Shown here: positions 15,887 to 24,740 of the stretch, one piece after another
How positions within the stretch are numbered: the stretch's first letter is position 1
Layout: each line of letters begins with the position of its first letter
From: Telluria antibiotica
Lineage (GTDB): Bacteria > Pseudomonadota > Gammaproteobacteria > Burkholderiales > Burkholderiaceae_D
NCBI RefSeq assembly: GCF_011682055.1
Contig: NZ_JAAQOM010000014.1
Location: 62,001 to 126,000, forward strand
Reading direction: 5' to 3'
DNA: 64,000 nucleotides
Program-made: the position numbers and the translations under genes
The notes under the pieces: model-generated
What the model saw: only the letters and a program-made list of their open reading frames with translations
Told to the model about the DNA's origin: nothing
The model's database searches: none

Positions 15887-17125
15887 TCAGCCGAAGAACA
15901 CGTAGGCCACGGCGATGGCCGCGACGATACCGGCCAGGTCGGCGATCAGCCCGCAGGAAATCGCATAGCGGGTCTTGCGCACGCCGACCGAACCGAAGTA
16001 CAGCGCGACGATGTAGAACGTCGTATCGGCCGACCCCTGGAAGATGCACGCGAGCCGGCCGACGAACGAGTCCACGCCGTACGTCTTCATGGCGTCGATC
16101 ATCAGCGCGCGCGAACCGCTGCCGGACAGCGGCTTCATCAGCGCGGTGGGCAGGGCGGGCGTGAACGCCGTGTCGATGCCGGCCGCCCGGATCACCCATT
16201 CGAGACCCTGCACGACGAACCCGAGCACGCCCGCGTTGCGGATGACGGAGATGGCGACGAGCATGCCGACGAGGTAGGGGATGATCGTGATCGATGTCTG
16301 GATGCCGCCCTTCGCGCCTTCGATGAACGCCTCGTACACGTTCACGCGCTTGCGCAGGGCCGCGAGGATGAACGCGACGATGATGGAAAACAGGATCAAA
16401 TTGCTCGCGACCTTGGAGACGGTCTCGATCTCCGGCTTCGTGAGGTAGTGCGTGAAATACCAGATCAGCCCGGCGATCGCGGCCGTCATGCCGCCCAGCC
16501 AGCCCAGCACGACGCCGTTCAACAGGTTGATGCGCTGGCGGATCGCCACGGCGATGATGCCGGCGACGGTGGCGACATAGGTCGCGATCATGCAGGGGAT
16601 GAAGATGTCGGACGGGTCCTTGGCGCCGAGGATCGCACGCTGCGCCATGATCGCGAGCGGGATCAACGTGAGGCCCGACGTGTGCAGCACGAGGAACATG
16701 ATCTGCGCGTTGCTGGCCGTGTCCTTGTCGGGGTTCAGCGTCTGCAGGCTTTCCATCGCCTTCAGCCCGAACGGCGTCGCCGCGTTGTCCAGGCCCAGCA
16801 GGTTGGCGGAAAAATTCATCACCATGTGCCCGGTGGCGGGGTGGTCTGGCGGAACGTCCGGGAAGATGCGCGAAAAGAATGGCGCGATGAGCTTCGCCAG
16901 CCAGCCGACGACGCCGGCCCGCTCGCCGACGTTCATCAGGCCGAGCCACAAGGTCATCACGCCGGCCAGCGGCAGGGCGATGTCCATCACGCCCATCTTG
17001 GCCGCGTCGAACGTGCCGTCGATGATGCGCTTGAAAATCTCGGTATCCCCGAGAAAGATCCATTGGGCCAAAGCCGCAATAAAGCCGACGAGGAAGAAGC
17101 CGGTCCAGATGTAATTTAACGCCAT
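15887..17125 (-). CDS. Fused SpmA/SpmB nucleoside-recognition (Gate) membrane protein
   Basis: A 412-residue polytopic membrane protein. The N-terminal half has SpmA-like features (NYIWTGFFLVGFIAALAQW; GLMNVGERAGVVGWLAKLIA then PFFSRIFPDVPPDHPATGHM). The C-terminal half is SpmB-like (ISVIRNAGVLGFVVQGLEW; GSADTTFYIVALYFGSVGVR). In Firmicutes SpmA and SpmB are separate proteins needed for spore-core dehydration and contain the nucleoside-recognition Gate domain. In non-sporulating proteobacteria they are commonly fused and their role is unknown. It sits directly upstream of dacB in the same direction (33 bp). Bacillus also carries spmA and spmB beside a DacB-type carboxypeptidase gene, so the pairing seems conserved. 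The start at 17125 gives a standard N-terminus. Confidence 0.9.
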   Translation of the reverse strand: MALNYIWTGFFLVGFIAALAQWIFLGDTEIFKRIIDGTFDAAKMGVMDIALPLAGVMTLWLGLMNVGERAGVVGWLAKLIAPFFSRIFPDVPPDHPATGHMVMNFSANLLGLDNAATPFGLKAMESLQTLNPDKDTASNAQIMFLVLHTSGLTLIPLAIMAQRAILGAKDPSDIFIPCMIATYVATVAGIIAVAIRQRINLLNGVVLGWLGGMTAAIAGLIWYFTHYLTKPEIETVSKVASNLILFSIIVAFILAALRKRVNVYEAFIEGAKGGIQTSITIIPYLVGMLVAISVIRNAGVLGFVVQGLEWVIRAAGIDTAFTPALPTALMKPLSGSGSRALMIDAMKTYGVDSFVGRLACIFQGSADTTFYIVALYFGSVGVRKTRYAISCGLIADLAGIVAAIAVAYVFFG

Positions 17126-17353
17126 GGTGTCGTAGGTTCGGGCGACAGCGCCCGAGCTCGATTGTGCAGCGGAGAGTATAGGCGCTGAGCAAGCTGCACT
17201 GATGAAAGATTAAGCTGGGGATATGTAAAAAAGTTATGCACGAGGGCGAATCGTAGCGTTCTGCTATCGCTTCGGCCTGTTGCGCCCGACGCGATCGTGT
17301 TGCCTGCCTCTAACGCCTCGGCCTATGATACGCAACGCTTCCAGGACCCCGCC

Positions 17354-19162
17354 ATGCCCACACGCCGCTCCCTCCTCGCCGCCCTGCTGCTCGCCGCGCT
17401 CGCCCCGTTCGCCGCCGCGCAAGGGGACGCCAGTCCGCCCAAGGTCTTGCACATGTACCTATCGACGAGCGAGACGGGCCTCGACCCGGCCGTCGCGTCG
17501 AATATCGAAACTTTGTCGCTGCTGGAAAACCTGTTCGACCCGCTGCTGCGCTACGACTACCTGGCGCGGCCCGTCAAACTGCAGGGCAATGGCGCGAAGG
17601 ATTTACCCGAGATCTCGGCCGACGGCCTCACGTACACGTTCCACATCCGCCCCGGCATGCATTTCACGCCGGACCCCGCGTTCAAAGGGCCGCCGCGCGA
17701 GGTGACGGCGGCCGACTACGTCTACAGCCTCCAGCGCCTGTACGATCCCACGCTGAAATCGCCGTGGTCATTCATGTTCGAGGGTAAATTGCTGGGCGAT
17801 GCGGCCTGGACGAATCACTTCAGCTATGCGACGGCCATCCGGGGCTTGCAAGCCGTCGACCGGTACACCTTGCGGATCCGCCTCGCCGAGCCTGATAACA
17901 ATTTCCTGTTTTACCTGGCGACGCCCGCCACGGGTGTCGTCGCGCGCGAGGTGATCGAGGCGTATCCGGACCAGGCCGGCAATCACCCCGTCGGCACGGG
18001 ACCGTTCATGGTGGGCGAGTGGAAGCACAGCGACCGCATCGTCCTCGTCGCCAATCCCGCATCGACGGCCGTGTTCCATTCCAGCGTCAGCGCGGACACG
18101 ACCGCCGATCCGGCCGACCGCGCCATCGCGCGCGCGCTCGAAGGGCAGAAGCTGCCGCGCGTGGACAAGGTCGAGGTCAAGATCGCGGAGGAATTCCAGG
18201 CCCGCGTGCTGGGCTTCCTGAACGGCGAATACGATTACCTGGAGCAGGTGCCGGAATCGATGACGGACCTCGTCATCACGAACGGCAAGCTGAAACCGGA
18301 ACTCGCCGCGCGCGGCATGCAGCTGTACCGCTTCCCCGTGCTGCAGACCTACTACATGTGGATGAACATGGAAGACCCGGTGGTGGGTGGGTACACGAAG
18401 GAGAAGGTGGCGCTGCGGCGCGCGATCTCGCTCAGCTACAACAGCGCCGAGGACATCGCCCTGCTGAAACGAGGATTCGCGATCAAGGCCGAGTCGCCGC
18501 TGCCGCCGGGCGTGCTCGGCTATGACCCGAACTACCGCAGCCCCGTCCCGTACGATCCGGCTCTTGCGAACGCGCTGCTGGACCGCTTCGGCTACGACAA
18601 GCGCGACCCGGACGGATTCCGACGCATGCCCAAGCCGGGCGGCGGCACCGAGCCCCTGACCTTGCAGATGAGCAGCGAAGCGACGGTCAGCGGCCGCCTG
18701 CGCGACGAACTGTGGCGCAAATGCCTGAATGCCGTCGGCCTGCGCGTCGTGTTCAAGTCCGACAAGAAGACGGAGATCATCAAGGCGTCGCGCCTTGGCA
18801 AGGTGCAGATGTTCGAGAATAACTGGATCGCCGACTTCCCCGACGGCGATAACTTCTACCAGCTGCTGTACGGCCCGAACGCGGGCCGCGCCAACTATGC
18901 CCGCTTCAACCTGCCGGCCTATAACGAGCGCTACGAGAAGGCGCATGCACTGAGGGATGGTCCCGAGCGCCAGAAGCTGTACGTCGAGATGAACCAGCTG
19001 ATCCACGCGTACAACCCGTGGGTGCCGCTGACGAACGTGTTGTCGGCCGATATCCGGCAACCGTGGCTCAAAAACTACAAACGGCACCCCGTCGAATTCA
19101 CTCAATGGCGTTATCTGGACATCGATGTTGCGGAAAGAGCACGTGCGGCAAGAGGACAGTGA
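17354..19162 (+). CDS. Orphan ABC-type peptide-binding protein, SBP_bac_5 family
   Basis: A 602-residue periplasmic solute-binding protein of the OppA/DppA/MppA family. A signal peptide (TRRSLLAALLLAALAPFAAA) precedes the mature start. The family motif region covers the first 150 residues (LDPAVASNIETLSLLENLFD, then LTYTFHIRPGMHFTPD, TAADYVYSLQRLYDP) and the ligand lobes follow. OppA-like proteins bind oligopeptides, and MppA binds the murein tripeptide. No permease or ATPase genes are nearby, so it must use a transporter encoded elsewhere. The start at 17354 puts Met directly before the basic signal region. The TonB-receptor gene begins 133 bp downstream and an LD-carboxypeptidase follows, which suggests handling of cell-wall peptides, an inference. 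Confidence 0.9.
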   Translation: MPTRRSLLAALLLAALAPFAAAQGDASPPKVLHMYLSTSETGLDPAVASNIETLSLLENLFDPLLRYDYLARPVKLQGNGAKDLPEISADGLTYTFHIRPGMHFTPDPAFKGPPREVTAADYVYSLQRLYDPTLKSPWSFMFEGKLLGDAAWTNHFSYATAIRGLQAVDRYTLRIRLAEPDNNFLFYLATPATGVVAREVIEAYPDQAGNHPVGTGPFMVGEWKHSDRIVLVANPASTAVFHSSVSADTTADPADRAIARALEGQKLPRVDKVEVKIAEEFQARVLGFLNGEYDYLEQVPESMTDLVITNGKLKPELAARGMQLYRFPVLQTYYMWMNMEDPVVGGYTKEKVALRRAISLSYNSAEDIALLKRGFAIKAESPLPPGVLGYDPNYRSPVPYDPALANALLDRFGYDKRDPDGFRRMPKPGGGTEPLTLQMSSEATVSGRLRDELWRKCLNAVGLRVVFKSDKKTEIIKASRLGKVQMFENNWIADFPDGDNFYQLLYGPNAGRANYARFNLPAYNERYEKAHALRDGPERQKLYVEMNQLIHAYNPWVPLTNVLSADIRQPWLKNYKRHPVEFTQWRYLDIDVAERARAARGQ

Positions 19163-19295
19163 CAGTTTTTGCTAGATTAACTAAACGAAACATTCCTTGT
19201 AGTTATACGCGGCGCCGGAATTTTCATTGGCCGGGCGCGCGCGAGTGCGCTTACCTTTGAGATCAACATAACAACACGCATCGAAGGAGAGACCC

Positions 19296-22058
19296 GTGAA
19301 GTTAAAGAAGTTAGCGTCCATGATCGCCCTCATCGGCGTCGCCGCACCGGCGTTTGCCCAGGAGGCCGAGGCGGGCAAGCCGATTCCACGCGTCGAGATC
19401 ACGGGTTCCAGCATCAAGCGCATCGCCACCGAAGGCGCGCTGCCGGTGCAGACGATCACGCTGGACCAGCTGGACAAGCAGGGCATCACGAACGCCGAAC
19501 AGCTGATGCGCCTGATCTCGGCGAACGGCACGGGCGCCGACAATATGACTTCAGGTAATAACGTGTTCGGCGCCGATGCCGACCGCGTCAGCGGTGGCGG
19601 CTCGTTCGCATCGCTGCGGGGCCTGGGGCCGACGGGCACGCTCGTCCTGATCAACGGCCGCCGTATTTCCGGCTACGGCCTGTCGGGCAAGGCGGTCGAC
19701 CTGAACACGATCCCGCTGGCGGCCGTCGCCCGCATCGAGGTGCTGAAGGATGGCGCGTCGGCGATCTACGGCACGGATGCCGTCGGCGGTGTCATCAACT
19801 TCATCCTCAAGACGGACTTCGAAGGCGTGCAGGCGAACGCCTCCGGCAACTGGACGCAGCACGGCGGCGGCGCCACACGCCGGCTGCAGGTCGTGGCCGG
19901 CTTTGGCAACCTGGACACCGACCGCTTCAACATGATGGCCGCCGTCGGCTACGACAGGAACGACGAACTCGATTCGCACCAGCGCTCGTTCGCGAATGGC
20001 TACCAGCCATCGCGCGGCCTGTCGCCGGACACGACGGGCGCCCCCGTCGCCAACCAGCTGACGGGCGCCGGCACGGCGCTGGGCTCGAACTTCCAGATGC
20101 CGGGCGATCCGAACAAATACCTGCAGGCGGGCCTGCTGAGCCTGCAGGGCAAGTGCAACAGCGTGACGGGCATGAACCAGTACGCCACCGCGCTGTGGAA
20201 GGACGTGACGTCGCCGCTGCGCACGACGTTTTCCTGCGCCTACGACTACGGCGGCGACTACGTGATGCAATTGCCGACGGAGCGCACGAACGGCGTCGGC
20301 CGCGCCACGTTCCAGGTCACGCCGGAGCACCGCGTGTTCGCCGAAGCCGTCGCCGCGCACACGAACACGCTGGCGATCCTCACGCCGACGCAGATCTCCA
20401 CGTCGCTCGCGCGAGGCAACGCGTATCCGGTGGGCGGCCCGTACTACCAGGACCTGTCGCCGTACATCGCTTCGTTCGACAAGACGAAACCGATCATCTA
20501 CAAATGGCGCGCCTGGCCGCTCGGTAACCGCACGCAGGCCTACACGACCGACACCGTCCGCCTCATGACGGGCGCCGAAGGCTTGCTTGCCGGCAAATGG
20601 GACTACAAGATCGACCTGTCGCACAGCGAGAGCCACACGACGACGGATCTCGTCAATGGTTATGCCTACACGAGTGCGCTGTACAAGGTGCTGGGCAGCG
20701 GCGTCGTCAATCCGTTCGCCGCGCCGTCGCAGGGCCAGAGCGCGGCCGCGATGCAGGCGCTCGAGGGCGCCAAGTTCTACGGCCGTCTCCAGCACGGCAA
20801 GACGACGCTCACGCAGTTCAATGCGTCCATCGCGGGCGAGATCTGGCAGCTGCCCGCGGGCCCGCTGCAGGGCGCGATCGGCACCGACCTGCGCCGCGAA
20901 GGCTACGCCTTCGCGCAGAACGTCGACGCGACGACGATCCTGCTCGCGCCGGGCAATGCGAACCAGGACACCGTGAATCGCAACATCAAGGCCATCTACA
21001 CGGAACTCGTGGTCCCGGTCATGAAGAACCTGGAGCTGCAGTTGGCGCTGCGCCGCGACGACTACAGCCTGATCGGCGCGACGACGAATCCGAAGATCGC
21101 GTTCAGCTACCGTCCCACGAACTGGCTGATGCTGCGCGGCTCCGCCAACAAGGGCTTCCTCGCGCCGAGCTTCGCCCAGCTGTATTCGGGCCGCCTGGAC
21201 CAGGAGCTGCCGAACGGCGTGTCCGACCCGGTCGGTTGCGCGTCCCACCCGGGCGACCCGCGCTTCTGCGCCATCGAGCGCCTGCGCTACTTCAGCGGCG
21301 GCAATCCGGGCTTGCGTCCGGAGACGTCGAGGCAGGGCACGCTGGGCTTCATCGTCGAGCCGAGCGCGAACTTCTCGGCGTCGGTGGACTACTGGGCGAT
21401 CAACGTCAAGGACCGCATCCTGAACCGTACGCCGCAAGTCGTGCTGGCCAACGAAGCCTCGCTGCCGCAATACATCCACCGCAACGCCGACGACGTCATC
21501 GACTACATCGATGCGGGCTGGATCAACGCGGCGGGCCTCAAGACGCGCGGCGCCGACGTCGGCCTGCGCGGCCGCGGCAACCTGCCGGACGGCTGGCGCT
21601 GGAACGCCACGCTGGACGGCACCTGGACCCAGAGCTACAAGTTCGCCGAGTTCGAAGGCCAGCCGTACGTCGAATACGTCGGCAACTTCTACACGCGCGA
21701 CCTGTACCTGCGCTGGAAGCACAATGCCACCGTCAGCGTCGCCAAGGGCCCGTGGAGCTTCCTGCTCAGTAACCTGTACCGCGACGGCTACAAGGACGAG
21801 CTGCCGAACGGCGGCGTCGGCACGCCGCCGGCCGGCTTCAACCCGCGCGTGTCCAGCTACACGACGTGGGGCCTGTCGACGACGTACACGGGCCTGAAGG
21901 ACACGACGATCACCGTCGGCATCCAGAACCTGTTCGACCGCGACCCGCCGTTCACGGCGCACAACGTGGACGAGGTCGTGGGCGCCGGCTGGGATCCGCG
22001 CGTGGCCGATCCGCGCGGCCGCTCGCTGAGCTTCGACATCAAATACCGCTTCTTCTAA
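19296..22058 (+). CDS. TonB-dependent outer-membrane receptor
   Basis: A 920-residue TonB-dependent receptor with a signal peptide (KLKKLASMIALIGVAAPAFA). The plug domain covers about residues 45-170, with VEITGSSIKR, the LRGLGPTGTLVLINGRRISG segment, and IEVLKDGASAIYGTDAVGGV. A long beta-barrel follows, ending in the aromatic KYRFF typical of outer-membrane proteins. It resembles the large receptors of Xanthomonas/Caulobacter-type bacteria used for oligomers and peptides rather than a narrow siderophore receptor, but the substrate cannot be read from the sequence. No Fur box was seen. An SD (AAGGAGAG) lies upstream. It is between the orphan peptide-binding protein and ldcA, on the same strand. 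Confidence 0.94.
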   Translation: MKLKKLASMIALIGVAAPAFAQEAEAGKPIPRVEITGSSIKRIATEGALPVQTITLDQLDKQGITNAEQLMRLISANGTGADNMTSGNNVFGADADRVSGGGSFASLRGLGPTGTLVLINGRRISGYGLSGKAVDLNTIPLAAVARIEVLKDGASAIYGTDAVGGVINFILKTDFEGVQANASGNWTQHGGGATRRLQVVAGFGNLDTDRFNMMAAVGYDRNDELDSHQRSFANGYQPSRGLSPDTTGAPVANQLTGAGTALGSNFQMPGDPNKYLQAGLLSLQGKCNSVTGMNQYATALWKDVTSPLRTTFSCAYDYGGDYVMQLPTERTNGVGRATFQVTPEHRVFAEAVAAHTNTLAILTPTQISTSLARGNAYPVGGPYYQDLSPYIASFDKTKPIIYKWRAWPLGNRTQAYTTDTVRLMTGAEGLLAGKWDYKIDLSHSESHTTTDLVNGYAYTSALYKVLGSGVVNPFAAPSQGQSAAAMQALEGAKFYGRLQHGKTTLTQFNASIAGEIWQLPAGPLQGAIGTDLRREGYAFAQNVDATTILLAPGNANQDTVNRNIKAIYTELVVPVMKNLELQLALRRDDYSLIGATTNPKIAFSYRPTNWLMLRGSANKGFLAPSFAQLYSGRLDQELPNGVSDPVGCASHPGDPRFCAIERLRYFSGGNPGLRPETSRQGTLGFIVEPSANFSASVDYWAINVKDRILNRTPQVVLANEASLPQYIHRNADDVIDYIDAGWINAAGLKTRGADVGLRGRGNLPDGWRWNATLDGTWTQSYKFAEFEGQPYVEYVGNFYTRDLYLRWKHNATVSVAKGPWSFLLSNLYRDGYKDELPNGGVGTPPAGFNPRVSSYTTWGLSTTYTGLKDTTITVGIQNLFDRDPPFTAHNVDEVVGAGWDPRVADPRGRSLSFDIKYRFF

Positions 22059-22089
22059 CCGGTATCGCCAGTATCCTTGGCATTACCTG

Positions 22090-22136
22090 CGGCCCGCGAC
22101 CCTGGAAGCCACAAGCTTCCGCGGCGCGGGCCGTTC
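22090..22136 (+). terminator. Stem-loop after TonB-receptor gene, possible terminator or attenuator
   Basis: Nested inverted repeats: CGGCCCGCG (22090-22098) pairs with CGCGGGCCG (22125-22133), and inside it GGAAGC (22104-22109) pairs with GCTTCC (22115-22120). The tail is only TTCT, so intrinsic termination would be weak. It lies between the TonB-receptor stop and the ldcA start (22154), where it could reduce read-through into ldcA. Confidence 0.5.
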
Positions 22137-22153
22137 TACTTGACGACCACTCC

Positions 22154-23200
22154 ATGAACGGCAGCAGACGCAGGTTCAACGCGACGATGGCGGCGGCGCT
22201 GCTGCTGCCTCTTGCGCCTGCGCGCGCGCGTCACGCATCCACCATGACACCACTGATCAAACCTCCGCGCCTTTCCCGCGGCGACGTCGTCGGCCTCGTC
22301 GCGCCGGGCGGCTACACGAGCGACGCCGCGATCGAACAAGCCGTGCGGCACATCGAGGCGCTGGGCTTCCGCGCCAAGCCAGGCACTTATTTGCGCGACG
22401 TGTGGGGCAACTACGGCGGCACCGTCGCCGCGCGCATCGCCGACCTGCACGCGATGTTCCGCGACCCCGACGTCAAAGCCATCTGGGCGATCCGCGGCGG
22501 CTCCGGGTGCATCTCGCTGCTGCGGCACCTGGACTACCGCCTGATCCGCACGCACCCGAAGATCCTGCTGGGCTATTCCGACATCACGGCGCTGCACCTC
22601 GCCATCCACCGCCACGCGGGCGTCGTGACGTTCCACGGCCCGGTCGCATCGAGCACGCCGTCGGACTATTCGACGGAGCACCTGCTGGCCGTGCTGACTG
22701 AGCCGAGAGACTCCTACGCGATCCCGATGTCGGCCGAGAATGACAAGCGCGCGCTGGACGAACCCTGGTACGCCACGCGCACCGTGCACGACGGCGTCGC
22801 CGAGGGGCCGCTCCTGGGCGGCAACCTGTCGCTGGTGAGCGCGCTGGCGGGCACGCCATACGCGGCCGATTTCACGGGCAGCCTGCTGTTCCTCGAAGAA
22901 GTGAACGAAGAGCCGTACCGCATCGATCGCTGGATGACGCAGCTCGACCTGGCCGTCGGCTTCGACAAGGCGGCCGCGATCATGGTCGGCATCTGCGAGA
23001 ACTGCGGACCGCGGGGCGACGGCCCGTCGCTCACCCTGGACGAGACCCTGGACGTGCACCTGCAGCCGCTGCGCGTGCCGGCGGTGACGGGGTATTCGTT
23101 CGGGCATATCCGCAACCAGTTCACGCTGCCCGTCGGCGTGCGTGCGCGGCTGGACACGGAAGCGCGCACGGTGACCTTGCTGGAGCCGGGCGTGAGCTGA
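22154..23200 (+). CDS. ldcA: LD-carboxypeptidase (S66, LdcA family) with an export-type N-terminus
   Basis: The 348-residue protein removes the terminal D-Ala of the murein tetrapeptide if it acts like LdcA. The S66 nucleophile motif is LLGYSDIT (Ser142); the Glu is in LLFLEEVNEE and the His in SFGHIRNQFTLPVG, completing the Ser-Glu-His triad. The N-terminus NGSRRRFNATMAAALLLPLA plus APARARHAS looks like a Tat-type or Sec signal peptide, whereas E. coli LdcA is cytoplasmic. A shorter start at residue 31 (MTPLIKPPRL) would give the usual cytosolic form, so location hinges on the true start. It follows the TonB receptor by 95 bp with a stem-loop between. It is convergent with the next LysR gene. 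Confidence 0.92.
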   Translation: MNGSRRRFNATMAAALLLPLAPARARHASTMTPLIKPPRLSRGDVVGLVAPGGYTSDAAIEQAVRHIEALGFRAKPGTYLRDVWGNYGGTVAARIADLHAMFRDPDVKAIWAIRGGSGCISLLRHLDYRLIRTHPKILLGYSDITALHLAIHRHAGVVTFHGPVASSTPSDYSTEHLLAVLTEPRDSYAIPMSAENDKRALDEPWYATRTVHDGVAEGPLLGGNLSLVSALAGTPYAADFTGSLLFLEEVNEEPYRIDRWMTQLDLAVGFDKAAAIMVGICENCGPRGDGPSLTLDETLDVHLQPLRVPAVTGYSFGHIRNQFTLPVGVRARLDTEARTVTLLEPGVS

Positions 23201-23203
23201 CGC

Positions 23204-24106
23204 CTACCAGCGCCACGCTGCCTGCAGCCGTTCCTTCAGATAGCCCACGAACAGGCGCACCCGCGGCGCCAGATTCTTCTGGTGCGGATACACGGCGTGC
23301 AGGGGCGCCGCCGCCATCGCGTGGTGCGGCAGCACGCGCACGAGGCGGCCCGCTTCGAGGTCGTCGCCCACGTCCCAGATCGATTTCAGCGCGATGCCGC
23401 TGCCGGCCAGCGCCAGCTGCTGCGCGGCGCCGCCGTCGTTCGTGAGGAAGGCGGCGTTCACACGCACGGGCGCCGTCTCGTCGCCGTCGAACTTCCAGTC
23501 AGTGCGGCGTTGATCTCCGATCACGATGCAGCGGTGGCCTGCCAGTTCGGCCGGCGTACGCGGTTCGCCGTGGCGCTGCAGGTAGGCCGGGGACGCGCAC
23601 AGCACGCGGTAGTTCGGCGCCAGTGCGCGCGCGACGAGCGACGAGTCGCCCAGCGCGCCGTAGCGCACGCCGAGGTCGTGGCCGCCGTCCAGCAGGTCGA
23701 CGACGGTATCCGTCAGCGCCAGCTGGATCGTCACCTGTGGATGCAGTTCCTGGAACGCGGCCGCGATGGGCGCCAGCCAGCGCCGTCCCAGCTCCCCCGG
23801 CGCCGTGATGCGCAACAGGCCGTGTACACCGTCGCGGCGTTGCGCGAGCAGGGCCTCGGCCTGCTCGACTTCGTCCAGGATGCGCAGCACGCGCGCGTGG
23901 AACAACTGGCCTTCCTCCGTCAGCGTCTGGCGCCGCGTCGTCCGCTGCAGCAGGCGCGTGCCGAGGTGCGCTTCCAGCAGCGATAAACGCTTGCTGACGA
24001 CGGACACGGGCACGTCGAGCTCGCGCGCCGCGGCGGACAGGCTGCCGGCCGCGACGATCCGGGCAAACGCGACGAGGGCAGGGAAGTGGTGGGCGAGCGT
24101 GTCCAT
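23204..24106 (-). CDS. LysR-family transcriptional regulator
   Basis: A 300-residue LysR regulator of the CrgA/DsdC-like group common in beta-proteobacteria. The HTH is at residues 5-62 (HHFPALVAFARIVAAGSLSA, then AARELDVPVSVVSKRLSLLE). The effector domain starts near residue 90. The ATG at 24106 is preferred; the in-frame upstream extension to 24190 lies in the divergent promoter region. It is divergent from the SnoaL-like and SDR genes (start 24202), so it most likely controls them and itself from the 95-bp gap between the starts. The effector is unknown. Confidence 0.92.
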   Translation of the reverse strand: MDTLAHHFPALVAFARIVAAGSLSAAARELDVPVSVVSKRLSLLEAHLGTRLLQRTTRRQTLTEEGQLFHARVLRILDEVEQAEALLAQRRDGVHGLLRITAPGELGRRWLAPIAAAFQELHPQVTIQLALTDTVVDLLDGGHDLGVRYGALGDSSLVARALAPNYRVLCASPAYLQRHGEPRTPAELAGHRCIVIGDQRRTDWKFDGDETAPVRVNAAFLTNDGGAAQQLALAGSGIALKSIWDVGDDLEAGRLVRVLPHHAMAAAPLHAVYPHQKNLAPRVRLFVGYLKERLQAAWRW

Positions 24107-24201
24107 CTTGCGCTTTTCGGAAACAATGATTTCGTATTCTGCCGCTATTTTTCGTGCAGCGTGAAATCTATGATGGGCCCGTCGAAACAAGGAGCACAGC
24201 C

Positions 24202-24729
24202 ATGAAAGCCATCCCCATCCCTATCCTCGCCGCCATGCTGGTGACGCTGCCGGCCAGCGCGGACGAACGACTCGTCAGCGCAGAGCAAGTCATCGCCGAC
24301 GTGTCGCTGGCGCCGGCGCAGCGCGATACGGAGATCCTGGCCGCGCGCCGCTACGCCACGTTCTGGCACACGGGCGACGCACGCTACGCCCGCGCGGCAC
24401 TCGCCGCCGATTTCACCGACCGCACCCTGCCGCCGGGTCGCGCGCAAGGCGTGCCGGGGCCGCTGGCCGCGTCCAGATTCGTGCGCACGGCGATTCCGGA
24501 CCTGCAGGCCGACTTGCTACAACTGATCGTTGCGGGCGACCGCGTCACCGTGCACTATCGCTTCCACGGCCATTTCACGGGACGGTGGGCGGACAAGCAA
24601 GGACAAGGGCAGGCAATCGACTTCATCGCCACCGACATCTACCGCGTCGCGGACGGGAAGATCGCCGACAACTGGCACATCGAAGACAACCTCGCGCTGA
24701 TGCGGCAACTGGGCCTCGTCGCCCGCTGA
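24202..24729 (+). CDS. Secreted SnoaL-like/NTF2-fold ester cyclase-type protein
   Basis: A 175-residue protein with a signal peptide (KAIPIPILAAMLVTLPASA). An NTF2-like alpha+beta domain follows (about residues 45-170), with the SnoaL-like pattern RYATFWHTGDARYARAALAA, VHYRFHGHFTGRW and a conserved WHIEDNLALMRQLGL end. SnoaL-type proteins include polyketide cyclases and many small-molecule enzymes of unknown substrate. The SD AAGGAG lies just upstream of ATG 24202. It is 11 bp upstream of an SDR gene, forming a two-gene operon divergent from a LysR regulator. No reaction is claimed. Confidence 0.85.
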   Translation: MKAIPIPILAAMLVTLPASADERLVSAEQVIADVSLAPAQRDTEILAARRYATFWHTGDARYARAALAADFTDRTLPPGRAQGVPGPLAASRFVRTAIPDLQADLLQLIVAGDRVTVHYRFHGHFTGRWADKQGQGQAIDFIATDIYRVADGKIADNWHIEDNLALMRQLGLVAR

Positions 24730-24740
24730 AAGGAGTCATC

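Noticed and set aside
14010..17192. A 1060-residue leftward frame across the MXKDX, dacB and spmAB genes
   Set aside because: It overlaps three well-supported genes in other frames, and its composition is low-complexity Arg/Ala/Gly; a typical shadow frame.
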